Source: Bacillota bacterium (lineage in GTDB: Bacteria; Bacillota; Clostridia; Christensenellales; Aristaeellaceae). Taken from it: DNA of 64,000 bases. Position 1 is the stretch's first letter, and each line of letters starts with the position of its first letter. This document shows, one piece after another, positions 52,842 to 62,559 of the stretch. The notes beneath the pieces are model-generated. The model did no database searches. It had not been told where the DNA came from and saw nothing but the letters and a program-made list of their open reading frames with translations. The stretch is taken from the NCBI GenBank assembly GCA_023411395.1, contig JAEYOV010000076.1:124001-188000 (forward strand). The letters run 5' to 3'. The position numbers and the translations under genes are program-made.

Positions 52842-53171
52842 TCAATCCACAATAAACAGCTTCGCTCCAGTCTGCGTGACCGACCTGTGCGAGCTCAAAT
52901 CATCCGCCACCTGGTAGCTCATACCCGGAGTCAGCACAAATTTTTGCCCATCCTCCAGCTCTGTAACCAGCTCTCCTTCCAGCACAAGCAGCACATGGCC
53001 CCGGTGGCACCAGTGGTCGGCCACAAACCCGGGGGTGTATTCCACCATGCGCACGCGGATATTACCAATTTCCAGCGTACGCCAGTACGCATCACCGGTG
53101 ATGCCGGGATGCCTGGTGGGAGGAATTTTACTCCAGTCCGTAACGCCAAAGGGAACATCCTGAATCCTCAT
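52842..53171 (-). CDS. Cupin-fold protein (DHCW-motif type)
   Basis: 109 residues, one small beta-barrel. The core motif VADHWCHRGHVLLVLEGELV (about 50-69) with two His and a Glu matches small cupins called DHCW-motif proteins. The metal ligands are conserved but the reaction is unknown. AGGAGGA lies 8 bases before the ATG. It precedes the nuclease-helicase gene on the same strand by 33 bases; a functional link is not shown. Confidence 0.82.
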   Translation of the reverse strand: MRIQDVPFGVTDWSKIPPTRHPGITGDAYWRTLEIGNIRVRMVEYTPGFVADHWCHRGHVLLVLEGELVTELEDGQKFVLTPGMSYQVADDLSSHRSVTQTGAKLFIVD

Positions 53172-53235
53172 ACTGCCATCCTCCTGTAAAACAGAAATTG
53201 CAAAGCTTTGTTTCCCTGCATTTTATGAACCCAAC

Positions 53236-54612
53236 TCACTCCGTATCTGAAAGCTTCAGTTGAAACAACTCATACCACTTGCCCTGCCTTGCTGTATCCA
53301 TTGCAAGCTCAATCCCGGCGTCCCCTGTTACGGGATCAACGATCCCCGCGTATACCGTGCACTTTCCCTCTGGCAGCACCGCCTTGTCAATGGATAGGCT
53401 TACGGGAATCGTTTCCCCCGGCTGCACATCCCGCAATTTCATGTCAAGATACAATATGGTTCCGGCTCCATCGCCGCCGGCAATGCGCAGGCTGGGAATC
53501 CAATCGAAGTAAAAAGGCGCGATTCCGTCGTTCACCCATGTAAGGTCAACATGTACAGAACCGTCAGCCGTTTGCAATACTTCACTTTCCTCAACACGAA
53601 GCCGGTAACCAATGGTGCGGTTCAACTGATCCAGCGCTTTTTGATATTCGCCGCCACGCTTGATATTCACAAAGCTACCCGGGCCAATCCAGCTTGTATG
53701 GGAGCGCTCAAAAAGGCGCAGGACATCATCCAGCATGTTGCCCAGCAATGTAGTGTCCTTGATGCTGGTGGACAGCTCACCGCCGATGGGCGCGGTGCGC
53801 CACGCATCTGCCATGGAAGCCAGCGCGTTTCCTTCTTCTGTCTGGTCATACGTACCGCCCTTTTCTATCCATGAAAGCCATGCCTCCGTTGCCTTTGCCT
53901 CCCCGGATGCGTCATTGAACAGCCCCATATTGTTTTGGGCGGCGATGGAAAACGGCCTCCGCATCATCAGCCTGGCCTTTGGGAACGCGGCCAGGTATGG
54001 CGCAACATATAAATCTCTTATGGGTGACAGCGGCAGCGGACGCAGTTTGTCATGCACATGCCATTCGCCCCAGTGCCCCAGGGAGCCCAACTCCACGTAA
54101 GCAATGAGCGGGTCCTGCCCGTACCGCTCGCCTATCGCCGCGATGGCTTTGGCATGGGCCTCAATCAGCACAGGATTCTCATAATTGGGGTTATACCCCC
54201 GCCCGTATGAGATTCTGTACGCCTCCCCGTCCTTTCCGGTTTTCGTGAAAAGCCAGTCAGGGATATCCCTGTGGCTCCTGTTACCCGGCTGGTCCATGAC
54301 AAAACGAAGGATCACATGCTTGCCTTCCAGGCGCCATTTGTCAAAATGATTCGCTTTTTCAAACGATTCAAAATCGTATACCCCTTCTCCCGGTTCAAAA
54401 TCCGACCATAGCAAGCCGGCATACACCAGGGTAAAGGGCTGCTCCCGCTCTGACGCGTCGTTTGCCCAGGCCACGTTTCCCATATAGGGATTGACAAGCT
54501 CCCTGCCGCTTGCGGGATATGTGATAGCCACCGTGACTGCGGATGCACAAGCGGCAAACATCAGCAGCACGGGAATCAGCAGCACATATGCAAGCAGGCG
54601 CGGCCTTGCCAT
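53236..54612 (-). CDS. DUF4832/DUF4874 exported protein, glycoside-hydrolase-like
   Basis: 458 residues. A hydrophobic leader (1-24) ends with FAAC, so it may be a lipoprotein. The mature part starts like beta-barrel glycosidases (GRELVNPYMGNVAWAND; LLWSDFEPGEGVYDFESF) and has a candidate acidic site in YVELGSLGHWGEWH (about 163-176). A C-terminal beta-sandwich (about 345-455) follows. I chose the ATG at 54610-54612, 6 bases after GAGGTG. It closes the Pel operon. Since the PelA protein here lacks the hydrolase domain of Pseudomonas PelA, this protein may be the enzyme that trims Pel; that is an inference. Confidence 0.75.
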   Translation of the reverse strand: MARPRLLAYVLLIPVLLMFAACASAVTVAITYPASGRELVNPYMGNVAWANDASEREQPFTLVYAGLLWSDFEPGEGVYDFESFEKANHFDKWRLEGKHVILRFVMDQPGNRSHRDIPDWLFTKTGKDGEAYRISYGRGYNPNYENPVLIEAHAKAIAAIGERYGQDPLIAYVELGSLGHWGEWHVHDKLRPLPLSPIRDLYVAPYLAAFPKARLMMRRPFSIAAQNNMGLFNDASGEAKATEAWLSWIEKGGTYDQTEEGNALASMADAWRTAPIGGELSTSIKDTTLLGNMLDDVLRLFERSHTSWIGPGSFVNIKRGGEYQKALDQLNRTIGYRLRVEESEVLQTADGSVHVDLTWVNDGIAPFYFDWIPSLRIAGGDGAGTILYLDMKLRDVQPGETIPVSLSIDKAVLPEGKCTVYAGIVDPVTGDAGIELAMDTARQGKWYELFQLKLSDTE

Positions 54613-54629
54613 TTCATGCACCTCACACA

Positions 54630-55328
54630 TCAGTCAATATAATCGCCGTTGTACTGCACCAGTGTCACATCATTTACTTGCTCCATCATGCGGATCTGAT
54701 CCAAAAAGCCGAGCCTGCCTTTTTTCACCCGAATCTCCACAGCCATCTCCACATCCTGCCTGCGCATGGTTTTGGACTTGATCTTAAACGGGTTCGTACC
54801 CAGTGCGCGGCGTATCGCATCATCCATGCCCTCCCCTGTATAGTGGATCAGCAGGATATACATCTCGTCACGCTGATGCTTTCTCCGGCGGAGGATAAAG
54901 AGCAGAAGGCACATAATCACTATGGCGAAAACGGCAATGTAGAACATTCCCGCACCCGTTGCAATCCCTGTGGCCACCGCCATAAACAGAAACATCAGAT
55001 CCATCGGCTCTTTTACAGCGGTCCTGTATCTGACAATAGAGAGCGCGCCTACCATGCCCAGGGAGAGCACCACGTTGGATTGAATGGTAACGATGATCGT
55101 GCAGGTCATAACCGTCATACCCGCCAGCGACACCGCAAAGGAATGGCTGTATACCACCCCGGAATACGTTTTGCGGTATAGCCAGTATAGTACAAGCCCT
55201 ATGACCAGCGCCAAAAGGATATAGACAGCCGCCTTGATGATGGTCTCCAAGGACACGCTCTGCAAAAACCCGCCGGCTTCCAGTACAGATTTCTTGATGA
55301 TGTCGTTGAATGTCAGCGCGCCTCCCAT
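54630..55328 (-). CDS. DUF4956 membrane protein
   Basis: 232 residues with four membrane segments in the first 150 residues and a cytoplasmic C-terminal alpha-beta region. The family signature GMVGALSIVRYRTAVKEP (about 87-104) is clear. DUF4956 proteins are regularly encoded beside VTC-domain and CotH genes; their role is unknown, possibly binding or moving polyphosphate or a phospho-substrate. It overlaps the VTC gene by 16 bases and abuts the DUF4832 gene. Confidence 0.87.
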   Translation of the reverse strand: MGGALTFNDIIKKSVLEAGGFLQSVSLETIIKAAVYILLALVIGLVLYWLYRKTYSGVVYSHSFAVSLAGMTVMTCTIIVTIQSNVVLSLGMVGALSIVRYRTAVKEPMDLMFLFMAVATGIATGAGMFYIAVFAIVIMCLLLFILRRRKHQRDEMYILLIHYTGEGMDDAIRRALGTNPFKIKSKTMRRQDVEMAVEIRVKKGRLGFLDQIRMMEQVNDVTLVQYNGDYID

Positions 55329-56050
55329 AATAGCCCCTCCGTTCTGTTCTTTTGTTGGTTTCTTACCGCGGCATCACAGCACAGCACATATTTTGAGGCT
55401 GCCGTCATGATGCTTGACCTGGGCGGAAGAAGCCTGCGGACGATGGCAGGCAAAAATGCGGTAAATTTCACTTCCATGATCAATTGATCGGCACGGAGCA
55501 CATTCATTGCCGGTAGCGCCTTGTCAAACAAATCAAATGTGCCGAATCCGGCGCGCACATGCTTGTCAAAGGTGATCCGCACATCCCCCGATTCCATGAC
55601 ATACGGTTCCCGGTCGTAATCGACCATCACCCGCGGGCGCATGAGCCTGGATGTACACTCATAGTAGAATTCACGCATCAGATTATGTTCGCTCTTTTTC
55701 AGGAAACCATATTCCCCATCCAGCAGCGCCTCTGTTTCCTTGCGCGTCATGGGAGCGCTTTCCTTGCGGATGTATTTGTCAAACTTGCTTTTTCGCTCCA
55801 GCATGATCGTCTGGTCCGAACAATTGTAAACGCGTACGCGGTATTTGTGGCGAAGCAGTACCCCCATTTCCTTCTCTTCATACGCTGTGTTCCAGTAATC
55901 ATCAAAATAGAGGCTCCTGATCCAGTATTCGCCGTTTGCCCCGGCATTTTTGTCCCGGGGAAGCACACCCAGCATCCTGGTTCTAAGCAGCACCCAATCA
56001 GGCTGGCTGATGATATATTTCAATTCGTGGCGGTAGGCGGGGTCCTTCAT
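55313..56050 (-). CDS. VTC-domain protein (polyphosphate polymerase-like)
   Basis: 245 residues, a single VTC tunnel domain. Basic and acidic residues of the triphosphate tunnel are visible: YRHELKYIIS (4-13), RSLYFDDYWNTAYEEK (about 45-60), RHKYRVRVYN (68-77), LERKSKFDKY (84-93) and LIMEVKFTAFLP (about 188-199). In yeast VTC makes polyphosphate from ATP; bacterial copies next to CotH and DUF4956 have no settled role. It overlaps both neighbours, so the three gene products probably work together. Confidence 0.88.
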   Translation of the reverse strand: MKDPAYRHELKYIISQPDWVLLRTRMLGVLPRDKNAGANGEYWIRSLYFDDYWNTAYEEKEMGVLLRHKYRVRVYNCSDQTIMLERKSKFDKYIRKESAPMTRKETEALLDGEYGFLKKSEHNLMREFYYECTSRLMRPRVMVDYDREPYVMESGDVRITFDKHVRAGFGTFDLFDKALPAMNVLRADQLIMEVKFTAFLPAIVRRLLPPRSSIMTAASKYVLCCDAAVRNQQKNRTEGLLWEAR

Positions 56051-57813
56051 TGCGAATTATTCACCTGCCCGTCTTTCGTAATAGAGAAGCGCCGCATTCC
56101 CTGATGAACGCCTGTATCCGAGTAGACCTGATCGAAGGCCACCTGCGTTTTCCCGCTTTCATTGGTTGCGGTGACACGCCAGTAATATGTGCCTTCCGGC
56201 AAAACAGGGATCTCGGTTTGCAGCTTTAGCTGCCTGGGGCTTTCACAAAAAACAATCGTTTCCGGCCTAAACGACCAGTCGGCTGCTACCTCCACATTGT
56301 AATAAACAAGCTCCCCATCAAAGTCGTAGGCGTCGCCCCATGACAAAAGCAAAGCATCCCCTTTTCTTTCCACATTGTCAAGATAGATGGGCATCGGCTT
56401 TTCCATGGAATCAATGAAAAACTGGTAGGCACGTTCCGTATCATTCGGCATGTTTTGGTATATCAATTCCAATTGTTCCAATGTGCAACCAAGGTTGATG
56501 ATATCCGGCATGCGGTGCGTAAACGTATCCACAACGGTGCGGTATTCCTGAATCAACTGAGCAATCCGTGCCGGTGTAATGATTTTATGAAGCTGTTCCA
56601 CTTTTTCCGTAAGCATTTGCCGGTACTGAGGAATGCGGAACATGCGGTTGTACAGTACGATCTCCCAGTAATCGGACAGGCCTTTGGTCCACTCCGCCTC
56701 CGACCATGTGTTCTTGAGCAGTTCATCCTCATAATAGGCCAGCGAGCCATCCCCGTCCCACAATAAATAGTACCACTTGCCGCTGTTGACGGGGCTGTAA
56801 AGCAAATAGTTCTGCGCATTGCTGTCCGGATTGGCCATCAGAAGATTGAACGCCAGGTAACTCATTAAATTATCAACATCAAAATACTTCGTAAACACAT
56901 TTTCTATGGGGATGGTATAGTCGTTCACCGCTTCCAGCATGGCGATAAGCTTTGTGTGGTCTTCGCTTGTTTTGGGCTCCAGAACCTCGCTGAATGCATT
57001 GAGATTATACTCCGGGTCCGTAGCCAGGCGGATCTTGTCCTCATAGCGGAAAAACTCGCACATATTCGCCTTATACAAATTTCCGTTGCGGCTGAGGGAA
57101 TGGTTGCGCAGGTACCGTCCGTTTGGCAGCTCCACCTGCGTATAAAGGCCGTAATCCGCAAATGCCGTATCAGGCGTTTGCTTGGTTTCATCCTTCAAAA
57201 AGACCTGTACAAACTGTGTTCTCAGGCTCGTCAGATCAGGCACATCCTGCAAGAGTCGGAAAAACAGCATGTTGCGCAGCCGCGTCGGGTCACCGGGATG
57301 CTTGTTCAGCGCAATTGCCTTTTGCCCTCTCCACAGACCGGCATTGTCATATAAATCGATACGGTATGACTTTTGCGGAAACTCGGTGCTGGTCCGGCCA
57401 CGCACATTGATGGTCGCGTTCGGCTCGGTCGCGCTATAGCCAAGCTCGCCCGGCAGCGGGCCGTTCTCATCGCCTACCTGAAGGATGATCTCCGTCTTGA
57501 TTTTCTCTACGCCTGTCATGCCCTGAAGATTCAAATAGGCATTGACCTCTTCAAACGTGTGGTTTGTGCCATCCGCCGCGTTGCCACTGCGCACCGTGAC
57601 ATAGTAATACACGAGGGAGGTGGGATCATATGCCCCATACAAGGATGCATCATCCTTTAAGGGCAGCTCGCTTATGTCCTGCACATCTTTTTTCGCTGCC
57701 GGCTTTGCCTGCTGACCGGAGGAGGCTTCCACGGCGGTCTCCACCGAGCATCCGGCAAGCGTGAGGCAAAGCACCAAAATAAGCACATATTTCAGAATGC
57801 GGGGACATTTCAT
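56047..57813 (-). CDS. CotH-family kinase lipoprotein
   Basis: 588 residues. The signal peptide ends in the lipobox LTLAGC (Cys about residue 22). CotH kinase features follow: TINVRGRTSTEFPQKSYRID (about 130-149), HPGDPTRLRNMLFFRLL (about 167-183), LMSYLAFNLLMAN and LLWDGDGSLAYYED (about 348-361). A fibronectin-like domain closes the protein (about 490-570). CotH enzymes phosphorylate Ser residues of spore-coat proteins in Bacillus; here it would act outside the membrane, perhaps on the Pel machinery or a surface protein. The ATG at 57811-57813 overlaps the pelG stop. Confidence 0.88.
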   Translation of the reverse strand: MKCPRILKYVLILVLCLTLAGCSVETAVEASSGQQAKPAAKKDVQDISELPLKDDASLYGAYDPTSLVYYYVTVRSGNAADGTNHTFEEVNAYLNLQGMTGVEKIKTEIILQVGDENGPLPGELGYSATEPNATINVRGRTSTEFPQKSYRIDLYDNAGLWRGQKAIALNKHPGDPTRLRNMLFFRLLQDVPDLTSLRTQFVQVFLKDETKQTPDTAFADYGLYTQVELPNGRYLRNHSLSRNGNLYKANMCEFFRYEDKIRLATDPEYNLNAFSEVLEPKTSEDHTKLIAMLEAVNDYTIPIENVFTKYFDVDNLMSYLAFNLLMANPDSNAQNYLLYSPVNSGKWYYLLWDGDGSLAYYEDELLKNTWSEAEWTKGLSDYWEIVLYNRMFRIPQYRQMLTEKVEQLHKIITPARIAQLIQEYRTVVDTFTHRMPDIINLGCTLEQLELIYQNMPNDTERAYQFFIDSMEKPMPIYLDNVERKGDALLLSWGDAYDFDGELVYYNVEVAADWSFRPETIVFCESPRQLKLQTEIPVLPEGTYYWRVTATNESGKTQVAFDQVYSDTGVHQGMRRFSITKDGQVNNSQ

Positions 57814-59300
57814 ACTTTTCTCCCACTCTCCTTTTCTTTTCCATTTATTGCTTTGGCTGATGAAGCACGGCTGTCCAGGCGGTTTGCCAGCCTTGTCCAC
57901 CCGTCCAGCTTTTGCTGTCTAAGCACAGGCTGGCCGCAAAAAACATGATAGTCTATCTTTCTGACATAGGTCATCAGCCTGAGCAGCCCCACAACATACA
58001 TGGCAACCCCTGCGATCGTCAGCCCGATGCCGTAGTATAAAGGCGAGCCATGCATCGTGTATACGGTAATCGCAAGATTCACGGCAAAAAACACAAGGCT
58101 TGTCATGAGTGCGCCTTTGCGGTCGTTGAAATACAGCTGCAAAAGCATCAGGCTGTTTCCAACGGCATATGCGCTGTAACCCACGCACATCATCTGGAAC
58201 ATGCCGACCATCTCACGGGTAAAACCGATGGTCTCCAGAAAATAGCGCATCAGCACGGAATAGGCCACCATAAAAAAGACCTGAACCTGCGCCAGCTTGA
58301 ATATTTCCTGCTGCAGCACCGTAACCATATCGACCCTGGCCAGATTCAGTTCGGAAAGCGTTCCGCCGCCCGTAACGGCGGAAAAGTAGCGCTTGTATTT
58401 CTGATAGAAATTGACCTCTACGGATACCACGAAATTGATATTCGCAGGGATCGTCACCAGAAAGGCGAAAAAGGCGGCGGCATCGTGGGCCGGCGCGTGG
58501 CGGAACAGTCCCGCAACCGTCTCGCCATACGGGCCAAACCACATCACCACCAAATGCACAAACGCGCCGGCCATGCTGAAAAGCCCGATCCATATCAGGT
58601 CGGGGGTTCTGCCCAGCCATTGCAAAAAGGCAAACAGACTTCCCTCCCCCGTTGGGAAATACAGAAGAAGCACGCGGGTAAAGCCGATCATCATCACGCC
58701 ATAGCCGCACGCCAAAGCGGCCATCAGCGCCGTCAATACGGGAACATCCAAGGAGAGCAGCAGCCACCCAAGCCCCAGCGCCGTTACTACCCCCAGAAAA
58801 AACACACGAAGTATCCGCCTGTAATCCTTGGCGGCCGTAATGTAAGCCATCTGCAGCCAGATGACGATCAGTTCCGTAAAGAGCACCCAATTTATGAACC
58901 TGTCCAGGAAGGGAACCGCCTGCGCATAAGACAGAAACAAGCCATACATCAGCCCGCCAGGCACCATCAGCAGTATCGAACCGCCAAACAGGGATGGCAT
59001 CACGCGCTCGGGCGTCCCGGTAAAAAGCTGGTCGGCCACGAACCTGGACAAAAGCATCTGCCAGACGGAACTTAACAGCAGCGAGCCTATGAGCGCATAC
59101 ACCATCATGGCGATCAGCGTCTCGCTGTCCCTGTCCGTGGCGCCATATAGCTTCGCCAGCCTTTGTATGCCCAGCAGCAGCACAACCGCAAGCAGCATCG
59201 TACCGGAACAGACGATGCCCGCATAGGCGTATGCCCGTACTTTCCGAATGGCCCCCCGGCCCACAAACAGCTTCTTCAGCTCAAAACCTATGCCTGCCAT
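57810..59300 (-). CDS. pelG: Pel exopolysaccharide export membrane protein PelG
   Basis: 496 residues with about twelve membrane segments, a flippase-like (MOP) fold. The N-terminal MAGIGFELKKLF is characteristic of PelG; the ATG at 59298-59300 is used instead of an upstream GTG. It forms the inner-membrane polymer channel with PelD, PelE and PelF. It starts 2 bases after the pelF stop and overlaps cotH by 4 bases. Confidence 0.93.
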   Translation of the reverse strand: MAGIGFELKKLFVGRGAIRKVRAYAYAGIVCSGTMLLAVVLLLGIQRLAKLYGATDRDSETLIAMMVYALIGSLLLSSVWQMLLSRFVADQLFTGTPERVMPSLFGGSILLMVPGGLMYGLFLSYAQAVPFLDRFINWVLFTELIVIWLQMAYITAAKDYRRILRVFFLGVVTALGLGWLLLSLDVPVLTALMAALACGYGVMMIGFTRVLLLYFPTGEGSLFAFLQWLGRTPDLIWIGLFSMAGAFVHLVVMWFGPYGETVAGLFRHAPAHDAAAFFAFLVTIPANINFVVSVEVNFYQKYKRYFSAVTGGGTLSELNLARVDMVTVLQQEIFKLAQVQVFFMVAYSVLMRYFLETIGFTREMVGMFQMMCVGYSAYAVGNSLMLLQLYFNDRKGALMTSLVFFAVNLAITVYTMHGSPLYYGIGLTIAGVAMYVVGLLRLMTYVRKIDYHVFCGQPVLRQQKLDGWTRLANRLDSRASSAKAINGKEKESGRKV

Positions 59301-59302
59301 GG

Positions 59303-60733
59303 CTACGCATTCCACCTTTGCCTTGACGCGATTGCAGCTTCATCGTAGATCTTCAGGTACTTTTTAAGCATCTGCTCATAGCCGTAAAGCGCAGCAGCCC
59401 GCTTTTGCCCGCTTAACCCCATCTGCTGTCTGAGCTCCGCGTTTTCGCATAAGGCCAGCATCGCGTCGGCCAGCGCGCTTTGGTGCATAACGGGAACGCA
59501 TATCCCGGCCTTTCCGAAAGGGTCATTCACGCCTTCCAGCAGCTCGCGGCAGTTTCCGACATCCGTGGCCACAACCGGCCTGGCCGACGCCATCGCCTCC
59601 AGCACGGCCAGCGGCTGCCCTTCGGAGATGCTTGTCAGCAGCGTAAAGTCAATTTTTTCAAGATAGGCCTTTACGTCCACGCGGCCAGTGAAGACCACAT
59701 GTTCAAGCTCCAGATCGCGCACCAATTGAAGACATTCCTCGCAGTAATCCTCATCCTCATCCTTGGGGCCCAAAATGTGCAGCCGTACATGATCCCTTTC
59801 GGCGCAGACCAGAGAAAAAGCATAGAGCATGGTCTTGATGTCCTTGATCGGCACAATGCGCACCACGGCGCCGATATCAATCCAGCCGTCCTCCTCCTTT
59901 GGGCGGACAGCCGCAAACCGCTCCGCATGGATACCGTTGCTGACGACCCGGCACTTATCCGTTGGGCAGCCGATCTCCTGCTGGATCAGGCTCGCCCTGT
60001 GGAAAAGCGATGTCACGCAATCGGCCGCACCGTAGGCGCAGCGCGTGAACATGTAAAACATGTTGATCCACAGGTCTTTAAAATGCGGCGGCACCCAGTC
60101 GGTTCGGAGGATTTCCTCCTCCCGCTCCCTTGTGTAGATCCCATGCTCGGTCAGAACAAACGGCTTTTTGTACCGCGTGGCCGCCATGGCGCCCAGCACC
60201 CCGGCATACCCCGCCGACACGGAATGATATAAATCCGCCTCCGGCAGCGCGCCGCCGAGCAAGTACAAAAGGGGCAGGAACATGGACCTTATCGTCCAGA
60301 AGTAATCCGTGAAGCCTACATAGGGGTAATCCTCCGCGCATATTTCCGCAAGCAGCTTCAAAAAATCCTGGCTTAGAAGGAAGCCCAGATTCCTTTTCCG
60401 GTCATGGCCGAACATGCTGAAGACCGTCTCCCAATCAGGTGTACGGCAGCTGAGCAGCGCACGGACAGCCGACTTCTGCTTTTCATCAAGGCGGTAGGAT
60501 CTGCGCCTGCGCTTCATTGGTTCATGCAATACAGCGTCCAGATATTCATCGCGTATGGCCACGATATTGGCGGGAGCCGTATACATATAATGACCCCGCT
60601 GCTTTTCCTGCGCGGCGACGGCCCAGATGACGAACTCATGCTGGGGCATGTTCAGGATCAATTCCTGCAGCCAGGAGGAGACGCCGCCGGCCACAAAAGG
60701 ATAACTTCCCTCGCATATCACACAGACCCTCAT
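59303..60733 (-). CDS. pelF: Pel exopolysaccharide glycosyltransferase PelF
   Basis: 476 residues, a GT4-type glycosyltransferase with GT-B fold. The start MRVCVICEGSYPFVAGGVSS is that of PelF, and the EX7E catalytic region is SEGQPLAVLEAMASARPVVA (about 375-394). It uses UDP-sugars (UDP-GalNAc/GlcNAc in studied systems) in the cytoplasm. A longer in-frame extension upstream is discarded: ATG at 60731-60733 overlaps the pelA stop (ATGA). Confidence 0.94.
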   Translation of the reverse strand: MRVCVICEGSYPFVAGGVSSWLQELILNMPQHEFVIWAVAAQEKQRGHYMYTAPANIVAIRDEYLDAVLHEPMKRRRRSYRLDEKQKSAVRALLSCRTPDWETVFSMFGHDRKRNLGFLLSQDFLKLLAEICAEDYPYVGFTDYFWTIRSMFLPLLYLLGGALPEADLYHSVSAGYAGVLGAMAATRYKKPFVLTEHGIYTREREEEILRTDWVPPHFKDLWINMFYMFTRCAYGAADCVTSLFHRASLIQQEIGCPTDKCRVVSNGIHAERFAAVRPKEEDGWIDIGAVVRIVPIKDIKTMLYAFSLVCAERDHVRLHILGPKDEDEDYCEECLQLVRDLELEHVVFTGRVDVKAYLEKIDFTLLTSISEGQPLAVLEAMASARPVVATDVGNCRELLEGVNDPFGKAGICVPVMHQSALADAMLALCENAELRQQMGLSGQKRAAALYGYEQMLKKYLKIYDEAAIASRQRWNA

Positions 60734-62559
60734 GCGCCCTCCTCCCAGCGTATGGTAATCTCCGCCGCATCCGCCCGTATCCAGTAGAAGCCGTCGGAAA
60801 CCTGAAACAATTCCCCGCCCTCCATGGCGGCGGGTATCCGGCGCGTCCTTATGGCCAGCCAGGCGGTGTCGTAAAAATTTGTAAGCACCACATGAAGGAC
60901 GCTTCCTGTTTCCTCCCTGCCAAGTCCCAGGCGGCCATACCGCTGAACGGCGGCCGCGCCTTCCGAGGAGGTGGAGAAACGAAGCTCGGGATAAGTCTTT
61001 GCGATGGACCCGATCGTCGTGGAAAATTGCCGGAACATCTCGTCCCATCCGTACTTGGCGCCGCGGGATTCGTCCAAAATATCGTCGGGATGAATGAAGT
61101 GGGAAAACACGCCGTGCAGCATCAGTTCCTGGGCGGTGACAAAGCCGGTATACCCATCCGCCAAAAAGCCGGAGGAGATGCGGGGGACCGAGATGATGCC
61201 ATCCTCTTCCTCGCAAAACTCCTGCGTAAGGGCTTCCACCCCTGTTTCATGAAGATACAGGCCCGAGATGACCCGAAGGCCGGGAACAGCCTGCAAAAGC
61301 GCGGCGCGCCCCTCGGCGCTTAAGTAGTTGGACGGCGGAACATACGTCGCGAACTTTGCGTCCGGCATCATCTTTTTTCCGTACCGGACAAGCTCCGCAA
61401 TACCCTGCCGCATATACTCCATGGATGGCCATGTGACATACGCCTCATCCCGGTATGGAAAACCGGGAGGGCAAAGCGGCATATGATTATACCCGTGCAG
61501 GCCGGTTTCCCCGCCGGATTGCGTAAGCTCCGACGCATAAAACTTGAGCAGCGCCCCATCCGTATTTTCCGGTTCAAACGGCGGTGACACAGTCTCGTTG
61601 TAGGTTTCGACCAGCACCCCGGTATAGCGCAGGCCATATTTCCATGTCAGGCTTTTCATATCGGGCCACCAGCGGTTTCGGAACATGCCCTGTATATCGT
61701 ACCCGTAGGTTTTCAGCAATGCTTCGTTAAAGCCCTCGGGCTGCGGTGCGGGGAAATCATCCACGTACACCATGCCCGCATTCATGATGGGGTATATCAC
61801 CGTGTCTTCCAGGGCAAACAGCACCTGGGCGGCAAACCCGCGGCTGTCCTTGCCGGACAACAAAAAATTGTTGAGGACCGCTATGCGCCCGTTTCCAACG
61901 GACCTCTCCCACAAAAGCGGGATCGCCGCGCTGTCGGCGCTTTGCATATGTACCGTGCAATCCTGCTCCAGCCGCAAAGGCAGTGCGAAATCCTGCAAAC
62001 CGCTGTCAAACACCTTGTCCCCCCAGAGCGGGAGAAAGCCTGTGGTATAACGGAGGGATTTATATTCCATGTACCCGGAACCGAACTGCGAAATTCCCAG
62101 CTTTCTATACAAAATCCGAAAGGAAGTGTCCACGGTGGGCGCCATCATCATGCCGAACTTGCCGCCCGCTTCAATCCACGTCACAAGCTGCTCCAAGCCG
62201 CTTTCAAACGGTTCCAGGGTACGGCAGCACAAAAGCAGCATGGAAACACCGTCAAGGGAAGGCAGCGCTTCACTGGAAAGGTCAACCGCCCGAAAGGCAA
62301 TGCGCATCTGATCCAATGTGTCGGCAAGCGTCTGCTTGGAGATGGACTCAAATTCATCCGCCCCATGATACACAATCAGTACGCCCGGCCGCGATTCATC
62401 GGCCCGGCTTTTCTTGCCCGCATCCTGCGCAAGGATGTCCAGCATGACATCCCGGGCTTCAATGGCTTGCCCCTTTTTTTCCAGCAGGATCGCACCGGCC
62501 AGAAAAGCCATAACCAACACCGGCAAAAGCAATCGTACCCAGAATATGTTTTGCTTCAT
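60730..62559 (-). CDS. pelA: Pel polysaccharide deacetylase (PelA deacetylase-domain protein, DUF2194-like)
   Basis: 609 residues. One N-terminal membrane anchor (about 7-25) precedes a glutamine-amidotransferase-like domain (LIVYHGADEFES onward) and a polysaccharide deacetylase barrel with GMVYVDDFPAP (about 265-275; the catalytic Asp pair), TGLHGYNHM (about 352-360; metal His) and FSHFIHPDD (about 482-490). It should remove acetyl groups from Pel, giving the cationic polymer. Unlike Pseudomonas PelA it has no separate hydrolase domain, as in the Gram-positive PelA-DA. Overlaps pelE and pelF by 4 bases each. Confidence 0.9.
   Translation of the reverse strand: MKQNIFWVRLLLPVLVMAFLAGAILLEKKGQAIEARDVMLDILAQDAGKKSRADESRPGVLIVYHGADEFESISKQTLADTLDQMRIAFRAVDLSSEALPSLDGVSMLLLCCRTLEPFESGLEQLVTWIEAGGKFGMMMAPTVDTSFRILYRKLGISQFGSGYMEYKSLRYTTGFLPLWGDKVFDSGLQDFALPLRLEQDCTVHMQSADSAAIPLLWERSVGNGRIAVLNNFLLSGKDSRGFAAQVLFALEDTVIYPIMNAGMVYVDDFPAPQPEGFNEALLKTYGYDIQGMFRNRWWPDMKSLTWKYGLRYTGVLVETYNETVSPPFEPENTDGALLKFYASELTQSGGETGLHGYNHMPLCPPGFPYRDEAYVTWPSMEYMRQGIAELVRYGKKMMPDAKFATYVPPSNYLSAEGRAALLQAVPGLRVISGLYLHETGVEALTQEFCEEEDGIISVPRISSGFLADGYTGFVTAQELMLHGVFSHFIHPDDILDESRGAKYGWDEMFRQFSTTIGSIAKTYPELRFSTSSEGAAAVQRYGRLGLGREETGSVLHVVLTNFYDTAWLAIRTRRIPAAMEGGELFQVSDGFYWIRADAAEITIRWEEGA

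Noticed and set aside
48995..53171. Two-component unit, nuclease-helicase and cupin considered as one defence island
   Set aside because: A terminator hairpin separates the units, no other defence genes or integrase are nearby, and the two-component/ABC set has an ordinary export-resistance layout.
58050..59075. 341-codon open frame on the plus strand
   Set aside because: Antisense shadow of pelG; composition rich in His, Gln and Arg, no known motif.
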